Below, in pieces: positions 31,301 through 43,300 of a DNA stretch of 64,000 bases; within the stretch, counting starts at the first letter, position 1, and every line of letters begins with the position of its first letter. The stretch is from positions 16,702,001 to 16,766,000 of the forward strand of contig CM076954.1 of the NCBI GenBank assembly GCA_039566865.1, written 5' to 3'. The stretch comes from Aurelia coerulea (Eukaryota > Cnidaria > Scyphozoa > Semaeostomeae > Ulmaridae). The position numbers and the translations under genes are program-made. The notes beneath the pieces are model-generated. The model saw nothing but the letters and a program-made list of their open reading frames with translations. It searched no databases and was not told the DNA's origin.

Positions 31301-34300
31301 GAAAACATCGTGGTATGGGATCCTGCATGAAGCTGAAACTGCATTGCTGGCACTGATTGTAATAAATTACAGAGAGAAACAGATCAATTTAACAAGAACT
31401 TGTTACGACCTAATTTCCAACCGACGTACAGAATTGGCAAAAGAAGAAATGAGTTGGATAAAGGAGGAGCTACGCAGGAACAGCACTGATTTGAGAAGAC
31501 GACGAATGAAAAAAGCAAAGGAACTGTGTGCAGAGAAAGATATTCTATTTGGGGAGGAACTCGAAGGCTATTTGGTTACAACGGAGCATTGGCAAAATGT
31601 GGTGTTTTCATCTGAAGATTTGGAGTATGCAAAGAGGGAGATAAGGATTGAAGAGACAACAGTGGAGAATGAAGAAATGAGAGTTGACGCAGAGACAGAA
31701 GCAGAAGAAGCGACGGGCGCCGATGTGGAAGCAAGGGATGATGGTGAGAGATCTGGACGGCTGGCTGGCGTCTTTGTTTCTGGGAGTGTGGTGAATATTT
31801 CACCGAAGACCCTCTCGGAAGATCAGATAAAACTTCTTTCTAGAGGATTAAAGTTTTCACCCACACCTAGGGACATCGATAAAGGCCAGCTAAAGGCAGA
31901 CTTGGATGCTTTTAAACGTAGGATGAGACTCTCTTGGTTCTTTAGAGACGATGATAGTAATGATTATGATCCCAATGCATTTTACATTAAGTCAGGTTGG
32001 AACCCCCCGAGAGCCGACACTGTTCTTGAAACTTATCTTTCTCTTCTGGAAAATGAGGTGCTGTCTGTTTCACCAGAGGGTAAGAATTTCAGTAATTTAT
32101 CATTTGGAGAGAGGCAGGCTCTGGAGGAACTCAAATCTGACAGGAGTATTGTTATTAAGGAGGCGGATAAGGGCTCTGCGGTTGTTGTTTGGGATAAGCA
32201 GGATTATGTAGCAGAGGCAAATAGGCAATTAGGTAATTCGGATGTTTACGAGGAATTAAGTAGGGATCCAACCGCAGAGTTAGAGGCTGAAATTCAGAAT
32301 GTTGTATCGGAGATTCAGGTTTGTGATCCAGGTTTGTCAGATAAGGAAGCGTCGTATTTGCAGGTCAAAAGGTCTAAGTTAGGTAGGTTTTATTTGTTAC
32401 CTAAGATACATAAGGGACTCAGTAATGTGGTCGGTAGGCCGGTTATTTCCAATTGTGGTACCGCCACTGAGCACATTTCTGAGTTCTTGGATCATCATCT
32501 CAACCCCCTCGTTAGTAATACAGAATCTTATGTTAAGGACACTAATCATTTTTTGTCGTTGTTGGCTGGTTTAGGGGAGATCCCGGATGATGCGTTGCTG
32601 TGTACAGCGGATGTTGTAGGCCTCTATCCCAGCATTCCACATGATGAGGGCTTGGAGGCAGTGCGACATGCGTTGGACGGCAGGCAAAATCCAGGGGTCT
32701 CCGCAGGTTCGTTGGTTAATTTAGCTAAGGTTGTACTGGAGAATAATGTTTTTGAGTTCGATGGTAAGGTTTATAAGCAGAAGTTAGGGACAGCGATAGG
32801 TACTAAGTTTGCTCCGGCGTATGCTAATTTGTTTATGGCTGATTTTGAAAGGAAGTTGCTGGAAGGTAGTGCGGATAAGCCGTTGGTTTGGTTAAGGTAT
32901 ATTGATGATGTGTTTTTTATCTGGACTCACGGTCAGAGTAAACTGGATAGTTTCCTGGAATACATCAATAATTTCCATCAAGCTATAAAGTTTACTTCTG
33001 AGAGTTCCAGAGAAGAGGTTAGTTTTTTGGACGTCATGGTGGTTAGGAAGGGGTGTGCTCTGGAGACAGACCTCTACTGCAAGCCAACTGATACGCATCA
33101 GTACTTGCAGAAGGCGTCTTGTCATCCATGGCACACTAAGAAGGGTATTCCTTATGGACAAGCTCTTAGGATTCGAAGGATTTGTTCGGAAGATGGGAGG
33201 TTTCAAGAAAGGTCAGAAGAATTAGTAGGCTGGTTTACTAATAGAGGTTATGAGGAAGGTTTTGCTATGGAGCAGGTGGATAGGGTTAAGACTATGGATA
33301 GAGACATGCTTTTAAGTGAAGATGGGGGACGTAATAGGGGTCGGGGGGACCGTATCCCATTTGTAGTGTCATATCATCCAGCTCTTAATGGGATCTATGG
33401 TGCACTGAGCAGACTTCAGCCAATGTTGGATGCGTCTGAAGAACACAAGAAGGTGTTTCCAAGCAAGCCACTCGTTGCCTTTAGACGTGCCAAAAATCTT
33501 AAGGACACTCTGGTCAGGGCGAAGCTTGCTCCGGTGCAACAAGAGGATCCTATTAGGGGTTGTTATCGATGTGGCAAAGCTCGTTGTCAGGTTTGTAAGT
33601 TTATGTTGGAAGGGGATAAGTTTGTTTGTCACGTTACTGGTAAGGAATATAGGATTAACTCTAGATTTGATTGCGATTCGCTTGGAGTGGTTTATCTGTT
33701 GGGTTGTAAGGTCTGTGGTATGCAATATGTAGGTAGCACTTTTACCCCCTTCCGCATTAGGTTTAATAATTATAAGTCGTGTAGCAGGAGGTTTGATAAG
33801 GGAGAAATGGTAACTCAGGCGGATTTTTTTAGGCATTTTGCATCGGTAGGGCATCACGGCTTTCTTGAGGATGTTACTTTCCAGGTTATTGATCGGTTGT
33901 TTGGGGATACTAGGGTTAGGGAAGGTTTTTGGCAGTTCAAGCTGGATACTTTTGCACCTAAGGGACTCAATGTCAGACTTGTGGATTCTTAGACCTACCG
34001 TTCCCCCGCAGTTCCATGTAGTTTTTATTAGGGGTTGTTTTATCTTGTCTATTTCTTTTTATTTATTTATTCATTTAATTTTAATTTATTTTATTTTTTC
34101 TTTTCATGTTACGTAAACGTGTTTTGGGACCAGTACCTTTTACTTTAGTCATCACTTTGCTTATCCTATTTTCTTTATTTAATATCGCTACGCTTTAGTA
34201 CCTCTCTTGGGACAGACGGCGCCTTTTTCTGCTCTTTTATTTCTGCCGCTATTTCACGTCGCAACGCATTTCAAACTTCTCTTGAGATTAACGGATCCCT

Positions 34301-37300
34301 CTTTCTGCTCCTAACTGTTGCTGCAACTCTCCTGATATTCCCTTTGTCTCCTTTTCGGCTCTCTTTCCCTTTCATCTAGGTGTGTTTCGACATTTTGTAT
34401 TAAGTAGGTCCCTTTTGTTAGGTCGTTGCTATTATGTTACCCCATTGTAACTTAGGTTTATAGGTAGGCCCCAAATTATTGTAAGGTCAGTTCTGATGAA
34501 GCGAAAGCGAAACGTAAATGCAAGTTCTATATTTTTGAGAAATCTTTATTAATTTTATATAGTTATCGAGGAGGCTCATGATTTATCATTCATCGTCCGG
34601 TGCGTCAGGTGAATTCTACTTGCTAATTCCCAGCCATAGCGCTCTATGAGAATGATTATTCAACATCGCAAGTGCTACATCATACAAATTCATGCGCAAA
34701 CTACGAATAAGAATGTTATTGAACGATTCTGTTTGCATGCTTCGTCCGCTTTTGATCTGATGTCAATAAACATTAGACTTATGTCCTGGCTCGTGGTCTT
34801 CCCCTTGGTTGAATTGAATTTACCTTTGGGGTAAGTAAAAAAAGATTTAACACGTTTGTCGCTGTCGGGCTGTGGAATTAAGAGTATGCGGCCGATATTC
34901 AAAACTGAAATGTTTATATATTAGTCAAAGGCTAACTTAGATGAGAAAATTGTTTCTTTTGTAAAATCATTCATCATTCAGACACAGAAATTAGGAAAAT
35001 GCCGGCAAGAAGTTCATATGGAACAAGAATTACATCTCGCCATCGCTGATCTCCACTATCTCCCTACAACCCTTACTTATACATACCGTTTGTGCCACTG
35101 TTCCCGCAAAAGCACCACATGCCAAAAACGTGGTAACGTTATTGCCCGATGTACTCTTCGATGCTCCATTCTTCAAAACATCGTAAACACATTGCTGCAC
35201 AGCCAGAAACGGAGCTATTGACAGCAGTGTGGGGCCTAGACCTTAAAAAAGAAATAGCTATTTACTGAGTGAGCCACGAAATTTTAAATCTTGAAACTAA
35301 CGTAAATTCGATCATATCATTTCAACGCGGAATGCTCAGTGGTAGCCCGCTGGTATATCAATCTGTAGGTTTGTGGTTCCAGTTCCCACCCTGTCAGACC
35401 ATGCTACGTAGAATGAGAAGCATCACTAAACCTCATTCATAATGACAGTCCCATCAACTTTATCTGATCTATGTTGGATTTTAACCAATGAAATAATACA
35501 AATCTATCAATGACCTGGCTCCTACTAACCTACGCGCAACAAGGATAGATTTTGTTATACAATAGCAACAGTTTGCGTTTGATTAATACACCTTTTCAAC
35601 TAACCGCGGCCTCGATATCGCGCTGGGGCATGGGGCGAGAATTTGGGTGTAAACTTCCTAGGAAACCACGTTGTTTACATTGCCGCAGTACGAATTGCTT
35701 CGCTCACGCTGTTTGTTATCGCCTATTTTGCAGTTTGTTCGTGTATTTTTGCTTCGCTCTGTGGTCTATTATATTTGGAACAGCTTTTTTAAAAGCTCTA
35801 GCAACAAGTACTCAGCTCTGATAGGCCACAGAAACCTGAATTATATTGCCGTTCGCATTCGATTGAATCTTGGGCCTAACTAACCGCACATAAAGATGGT
35901 CAATGGCAACTGCGCTGTTTTCAACTGCACGAACAGTCAGTATAGGATAAGGAAGTGGAAGAAAGAAGCCTGTCAAAAGCACGATGGTTTGCCACACAAA
36001 GAATGCCCCTGCCCACAACCATTCACCTTGCACACATTTCCAAGTGTTTTGCTGAACTCGGACAAGAGACGGGAATGGATAAGGCTTATGAACAGGACCA
36101 CTGTCAAGAACAGTGCATGGTGCCCTGGTAGGACCTGGTAAAACCCTAGGTAGTTTTCAGAAAGGGATTCAATTTCAGTTTGTTTCATAAAGCATTCATG
36201 GCAAGGTTCTTTTTCAAGAACTTCCTCAGGAGCTTCTTCAATATCTGGTTCTCTGTCCTTTCTTTTGACTGGAGAAAGCTGACGGCGATGGAGCTCTCTT
36301 CTTGTTTTTTTACAGGCTTTTCATAGCCTAGATTGAGGACTGGATTTGGGTTTGCCAGTGTTGGTCTCTTGTCAATAAAGTGATCAGAACAGACAACATC
36401 ACTCTTACCAGGGCAACATGCACTGTTCTTGACAGTGGTCCTGTTCATAAGCCTTATCCATTCCCGTCTCTTGTCCGAGTTCAGCATGTACGTATGTATG
36501 TATGAAAAATTTTGCCATACAAAGTAAAAATTAAAAATGTAATAAAGGAAAGAAAGGCTATTTACATGTGTAAAATGGTAATAAAAACTAAAGATCTAGT
36601 ATAAAAATACCCCTAGTTTAAAATGGCAGGGATAGCATTAAAAGGTCAGTGCAACCTTGTTTCCATAATTTTCCCTCCAGGGGTATTATAGAAAAGAAAA
36701 GTTTTCATGAAAAAAAGAGACGTTCTTAAGAAAGTGTAACAGCCTGTTGGGCTTGTTATTTATGCAGTTTTTAGAAATTCAATAATATATATAGGGACTG
36801 TTTTCTTGATTTTGGAGGTCTTTAAAGAAATTGTCCTTTATCTTATGTTTGAAACTGTTAACGTTTTTAGCAGACTTTAGGTCAGAGTGTAGATTGTTCC
36901 AGATTTTAGGTCCTAGGTAACATAGACCACTTTGCCCTATGTTGCTCTTTCGGAATGGTTGATTTAATTTGTTTTTAGATCTTCGAGTAATCCGACTCTG
37001 GCCAGCTGGTAAGAACATCTCCGACACATAGGATGGGGCTGAATTATCGAAAAATTTGTAAACGTTTGTAGCAGTAGAACCTCTCTTTAGTAGGGAGCCA
37101 ATTTATATTTTTAAATTATTTGATTCCTATGTGTGCTCTGTTATTCATATTTAAGCAAAACCTGATACATTTATTTTGAGCTGTTTGAATGTTTTTGGTT
37201 AGCCTTTTATTAATCAATGGAAGAAACCAAGCACTGCATGCATAGTCAAAGTGGGGCTGGATTAGAGCATTTGCTAGTAACCTACGAAGAGAGAAGTCAA

Positions 37301-40300
37301 GAAAATTTTGCTTTCTATAGAGGAACCTATAGAAATTTCCAAAACATTTCCAAAACACTTGGAAATGTGTGAAGGTGAATGGTTGTGGGCAGGGGCATTC
37401 TTTGTGTGGCAAACCATCGTGCTTTTGACAGGCTTCTTTCTTCCACTTCCTTATCCTATACTGACAGTTCGTGCAGTTGAAAACAGCGCAGTTGCCATTC
37501 ACCATCTTATGTGCGGTTAGTTAGGCCCAAGATTCAATCGAATGCGAACGGCAATATAATTCAGGTTTCTGTGGCCTATCAGAGCTGAGTACTTGCTAGA
37601 GCTTTCAAAAAAGCTGTTCCAAATATAATAGACCACAGAGCGAAGCAAAAATACACGAACAAACTGCAAAATCGGCGATAACAAAAAGCGTGAGCGAAGC
37701 AATCCTTACTGCGGCAATGTAAACAACGTGGTTTCCTAGGAAGTTTACACCCAAATTCTCGCCCCATGCCCCAGCGCGATATCGAGGCCGCGGTTAGTTG
37801 AAAAGGTGTATACTAAGTTATCGCTATTGAAAGGCTGCCGGACGCTCCTAACTACGACTCATAATCAAACGCCATTTTTTTGAAATGACTATTACTGCCT
37901 CGTTTCGATAAGGGCCTAGGCGGAAAAACACAAACATTTGTGGTTGTCAAATGAAACACATTGATTTGAAAACTTCACAATAAATCAGTTAATGCTTAGC
38001 GAAAGAACAAGGACAGATTTGGTAAGACAATAGCACGAGTTGGTTTTGATTGACACCATAATTCAAAGCGATTAGCGATCACAGACAAAGGAAATTCTCT
38101 TAACCAGTAATTCAAAACAAGCAAAGCTGCAAAAGTTTATCTGAAACCCAGGTAGCTAACTCGCTCGTTGTGCATCCCAGAAATTGTTTTTAAGAACAAA
38201 CATGAGCATAGATCGAAAGAAGAAGGACATATCTACACATCTGCCACGGGCATTTAATTTATTTGATTCAAAAGCCGATTTGGAGGCGATTCAATTCTCT
38301 TATTTTTTGGGTGTAATTAAAACGCTTACTGCTCAGCTTCTAATCCAAAGAAATAAAATGCCCGTGGTAGATGTGTAGATATATCCTTTTTTTCGATATA
38401 TGCTCATGTTTGCTCTTAAAAACAATTTCTGGAATGCATAACGAGCTCGCTAGCAACTTGGGTTTCAGAGAAACCTTTGCTGCTTTGTTTGTTTTGAATT
38501 TATGGTTGAGAGAATTTCCTTTGTCTGCAGCCACTGATCGCTTTGAATTCAGGAGTGAACAAAAGTATCTCATGCTATTGTGTTACCAAATCTGTCCTTG
38601 TTTTTAGCGAAAGCAGAAAATAGTACCTACGTACAAAGCTAGACGTTGTCGCCAACTGTTCTCATGGTATTCTTGTTGGTTTTGGTGCACAATAAACAGG
38701 CAAAGTAAGCTCATTGAAAAAGATATGGAGACAGTCTGTTCAACATAACAAACCTTTATATAAAGCACGAAAGCCTTCTTCCTTCACAATTGTTCTCATT
38801 GTGTGAGATATGCCTTTATATTTCATGAGAGTTCTCGTTGATGTGTCTTGAACTGTCAGCCTCGCTCTCACAACATCTAATGGATGAGTACATGTATTTG
38901 CAATAACCCCCGCAGTTCCACCAGATAAAAGTCTCCATAGCGGCTGATTTGGGTTCTTTTCATTGTCCACTGGTGTGTACTGAAAAGAATGATAAAAATG
39001 AATGTACACAATAAACCATTTTGACATTTAGAAAAAGGCCTGGGGAGAGCGACATTTTTCTGGTAAATGGCTGCCACAGTTCAATTTATCGTTGGTGAAA
39101 AGCCCTGTGGCAGCCATTTACCAGAAAAACATTGCTCTCCCCAGATCCTTTTTCCAAATGTCAAAATGGTCTATTGTTAAGAATACAAACACAGCCAATA
39201 TGACGCAGCACTGTATGTAATAACATACCATTTTGACATTTAGAAAAGGGTCTAGGTAGCGCAATATTTTTCCGGTAAATGGCAGCCACAGGGCTTTTAC
39301 GAACGATAAATTGAACTCTATAAATGTATTGATTTCAAACTCACGGTGAAGAGTGAGGAAATAAATTTCCCAAAATATATCTCAAAAGCTGTCCTATGAC
39401 CCATAAGCCTCACAACAAGCCCTATGGCAGCCATTTACCAAAATTGTGTCCGCCATTTACCAGAAAAATATTGTTCTCCTCAGACCCTTTCCCCAAATGT
39501 CAAAATGGTCTATTGAACATTTGTCCAAGTGTCAAAATGGTCTATTGAACATTTGTTCCAAGTGGGAACATAGTAGCGGGAAAGGGATAGTCTGGAGGCA
39601 AACAAAGTGCTACTGTTCTAGCTCTTTGATAGATTTTGCAAGAGCCCGACCGCCGTGTTCAGTTGTGCTCTTGGTGATGGAGGCGATTTCTACAGTACGT
39701 TTAGACACCACTTCCTTAACTTCACCAAAATGCCACTCTTCTTTGACCTTGAAAAAGTTATATATTTCCATGGGAGTGGGTAAAATCGTCTAAAAACGAA
39801 AGAAAATTTGGCTTCCTGGTGCGTTCTTTCGCTTTGTCCTGTTGTTTCATTAGCCAGTAAAGATTTTGGGCCTATCTTGGAACAGCAACAGGATAAAGAC
39901 TAAGTAATGTTGAAAAATGAGAAATGGTTGAATCGTTCTACTCACCTTGATCATTCTTGAATACACCAAGCATACCAAAGCCGATGTTGGAAATATTCGC
40001 AGGACATTGGTACCGTTACCAGCAAACAATCCTTTTAAGCCTTCAGTTCTCCATACCTTTTGCAATGTTTCTACAATTTTCGTCCTCCCGGTACTCATTG
40101 ATGTCTATGATCAGAAACAATCTACATTCAGTAGCTGAATTGAAAACTATACCAAGTGAGTCAGAAAGAAACACACACCGTTTAAAAGGCTGATTTGTCT
40201 TTTTATTTGACTACTACAGTTAGACTGATTATATGATCATAGGTTATCGCTATTGATAGGCTGATGGACGCTATAACTACGACTCATGGACTTACGCTTC

Positions 40301-43300
40301 CAGAAACGGACAAGGCCTAAATCACCTGCTATTTTTTCTTGAAACCACCGACCCTAAATCGCCGCAAAAAGTGGTTTTCCTGAAGTGCTACACTGCAAAA
40401 CAAGCTATCAGTACTTAGATGAATGTTTCTTCAAGCTATTAAAGCAAAAAAATCCTACCCATAAGTGATATTTTGGTTGTTTGGGGACGCAAAAGAACTC
40501 GTAAATTCGTTCGCTACTTTGAGATTTTGATCGTTGAAGCAGTTCAGTCGAACGCGTTGTTCGAATTCGTTTGTTTGCCTTTGGCGGGAAGTTTAAATTG
40601 AAGAAGAATCAGCCAATCCCATCAAGTTATTTCACGTCTTGCATCCTGATTGGTCCAGGAACAAATTTGTTCCTGGCAAGAATTTTTTTGCCGTTTTGAG
40701 AAGAGTTAGTCCATAAGGCCCTTGACTGGAGCGACAACAACAACATTAATTCACTTCAATTAGATGAGCGTAAGTTGAGGGTCCTTATGTAGTGAGGCTA
40801 TACTACAGAGTGGATTCTTATTTTCTGCTGACGCCAAATTTAACTTGCAGACAGTCTGAAATTGCAGCGTGCGTGCAAAGGACCCTGGGAGACAATGGCT
40901 CCTTAAAAAACCATATTCTGCGCAAATTTATGTATCTATTGTTTAATTTTTAGGCTCTGGTATATGATGGAATATTCGGTTCTTTATATCTTTAGTGATT
41001 TGTTTATCTCGATTTTGACTTTCGAGCTCGATTTCTTCTCTTTTATATTTTCTATCGAATTTACATCATCCTTTTCCAGTCAACATTTTGTGAAAACTGA
41101 ACGTAGAGACAGATTTGAAGTTATCTGTTGAAATTTTTTGTTTGCAAAAAGATTGACCTCTATTTCTCATTCAAATTTCGTGCTTTAAAGCAAATTATGA
41201 TTTAGGCTCTTTTCACATCTTCCAAAAAATGGACTGGACGAGGAGGGAAAACTCCAAGAAAGGAATCAATTACCATATTTTTGAAACTGTTTTCCGGATG
41301 GTAGGCACAACTTTAACTAACCAAGCAATAGAGAGATAAACCATTCAGCTACAAGTCAATACCTTGTTTATTTTCAAAGCATTTGCTTTCAGGAAACTAT
41401 GTGTGATCTAGCTCGTGAAGTTCTTATTGGGCAGGGGCGGATCCAGACTACTGCGACTACTGCTGAAGCAGTAGTCAGATTGTCAGATCCTTGTTTTTGA
41501 ATAGAGGAAGTCAACCAATCTGTAGCTGGCCTAAATAAATGCCCACCCATTTCATCCCTATGACCAGTATCTTCTTCAATCTTTTAATTACATGCTTTCA
41601 ACCATGTGCAGATATTGGTCGTTCATGCTGCTTTTGTTTTGTGTCGCACTCTTATCTTCAGTGCAATGTTGAATTCATTACGCTGTCATGCCAACGTTAG
41701 CCACACGTAGTGCCTGTTGTTTCAAATGCGAAGGAGTGCGTCTGTGATGGTCGATTCATAGCAGCAACTTTTAGGCGGGAGCAGTAGTGAGTTTCAAAAT
41801 TGCTCTTCTCGTCCAATCAGGGCTCGAGACGACTACTGCTCAAAATCCGCGGGAGCAGTAGTGGGATTTGAAAAATTAAAGAGTTGACCAATCAGAAAAG
41901 GTTATTCCAAGTTCATTTAGGCGGGAGCAGTAGTGAGATTTGAAAATTGTTTCTACACCACTGCGCTGCCAGTGAATTGTGGCGGGCATTTGTGACCTTT
42001 GGAACAGAAAATTTAGGCCGTACACTCCAATGTCAAGGAAGGCAAAGACAGAATCGTGAGGCAGCCGTACGTGGCGAGGATAAAGCGACATAGTTAAGAG
42101 GTATTTCTTTCGTTAAGCCGATGTTTTACCCTACGATTGATCATAATAAATTCTTGTGAATAGCAATTGGCCTGCAAGGCAGGTTTAATTTGCTTCGTTT
42201 CTGTATACATTTTGACACAAGGGGGGGGGGGGGGGGGGGGGGTCTGGGCTTTGACTATTCCTGACTATTGTTGGCGTATGCACTTACTTTATAGCGGATA
42301 TCAGCAACTTTATTTGTCAAGAAAAATATCTTGTTCATCTCTTTCCATTGATATAAGAAATAGATCATACCTTCAGGAATGTGGTAGGGGTTGGGAGAGG
42401 GTTTGGATTCGGGATAAACCTGCTGTAAATAGCACACGAACACGCAGATATAGAAGTGTATTCATCTGAATCCAAATTTTTTCGAATATAAATTTTAATT
42501 AGAAATAATAGTAATTGTTTTCTTGAAGAAAAATGAACATAGAACACACATTTTCCACTCTTTTTTTGCAATCAAATTCAATTCATTTCTTTGGGTTTCC
42601 AATGTTTTTCCACTTTTTTCTTCTATTTCAATTGCACAAACGCTCTGTTTTCTTTCAATATACTGCAACCTTTCATTTTAGCTAATCCTTTAAATACTAA
42701 ATAAAGCTGAAAATTCCAGAAATTTAAAGATATGCAGCAGGTTACCGACATCTTTGTTGACACTCGCTGTTGCTTTGCCTTTGGCAATTTTACAATGGCA
42801 GGGAAAGCTATTGCTCTAATTTCCATATCACCTTCTTTCAATATTAAATGATAGCAAGAATAATATTCTGTGTAAGTGTATCTAGTTATCAAGGTCCACG
42901 CCTATTTTCAAAAGGCCACACCCTAGTATCTGGAATAACCTCACCTTGGCAGTAGTCAGAATATTTCCTGGATCCGCCCCTGTTGGGTGACTCAGTACAT
43001 GCCGTAATGCGTATTGTTTTTTCATTTCATTTCCTATTCATTATTTAACGTTGGTTTACAATAGTATTAATTAAAATTAATACTAATACTAATAATAATA
43101 CTAATTAAGACCAACCTACATACATAAATACTTAAAATCTAAAAAAACTAGTAGCACATCCTGTCTTGTTAACGGCATATTCTGCAAGTGCAATGTTACT
43201 GTCCGGATGCATGGGTAAAAGAATATTACATTATGTGAAAAGAAATTTAAAATATTTCAGTATTATTATCATAAAAATAGTGAGGCAGAGGAAAATCAGA

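Larger units (their letters stand above)
30758..34620 (+). mobile_element. Penelope-like retroelement with intact frame
   Basis: The element consists of a 5' inverted repeat (30811-31142), a 983-codon reverse transcriptase plus GIY-YIG frame, and a 3' region with a hammerhead-like motif (34493-34513). Terminal repeats that may be partial and inverted are a known feature of Penelope elements. The outer limits are approximate; I found no target duplication. It lies in carrier intron 4, opposite to the host gene. Confidence 0.8.
35539..37885. mobile_element. Palindromic element carrying THAP-domain sequence in both arms
   Basis: Positions 35587-36140 return inverted at 37811-37370 and 36483-36420, the right arm being interrupted by a LINE. 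The outermost left end, AACAAGGATAGATTTTG at 35539, is the terminal motif of the AACAAGG foldback family. A matching right end was not found; about 55 bp next to the right arm (37812-37866) instead match 40235-40290. Both arms encode the start of one THAP zinc-finger protein, facing inward. THAP domains occur in P-element and other transposases, and in host proteins derived from them. Confidence 0.7.
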
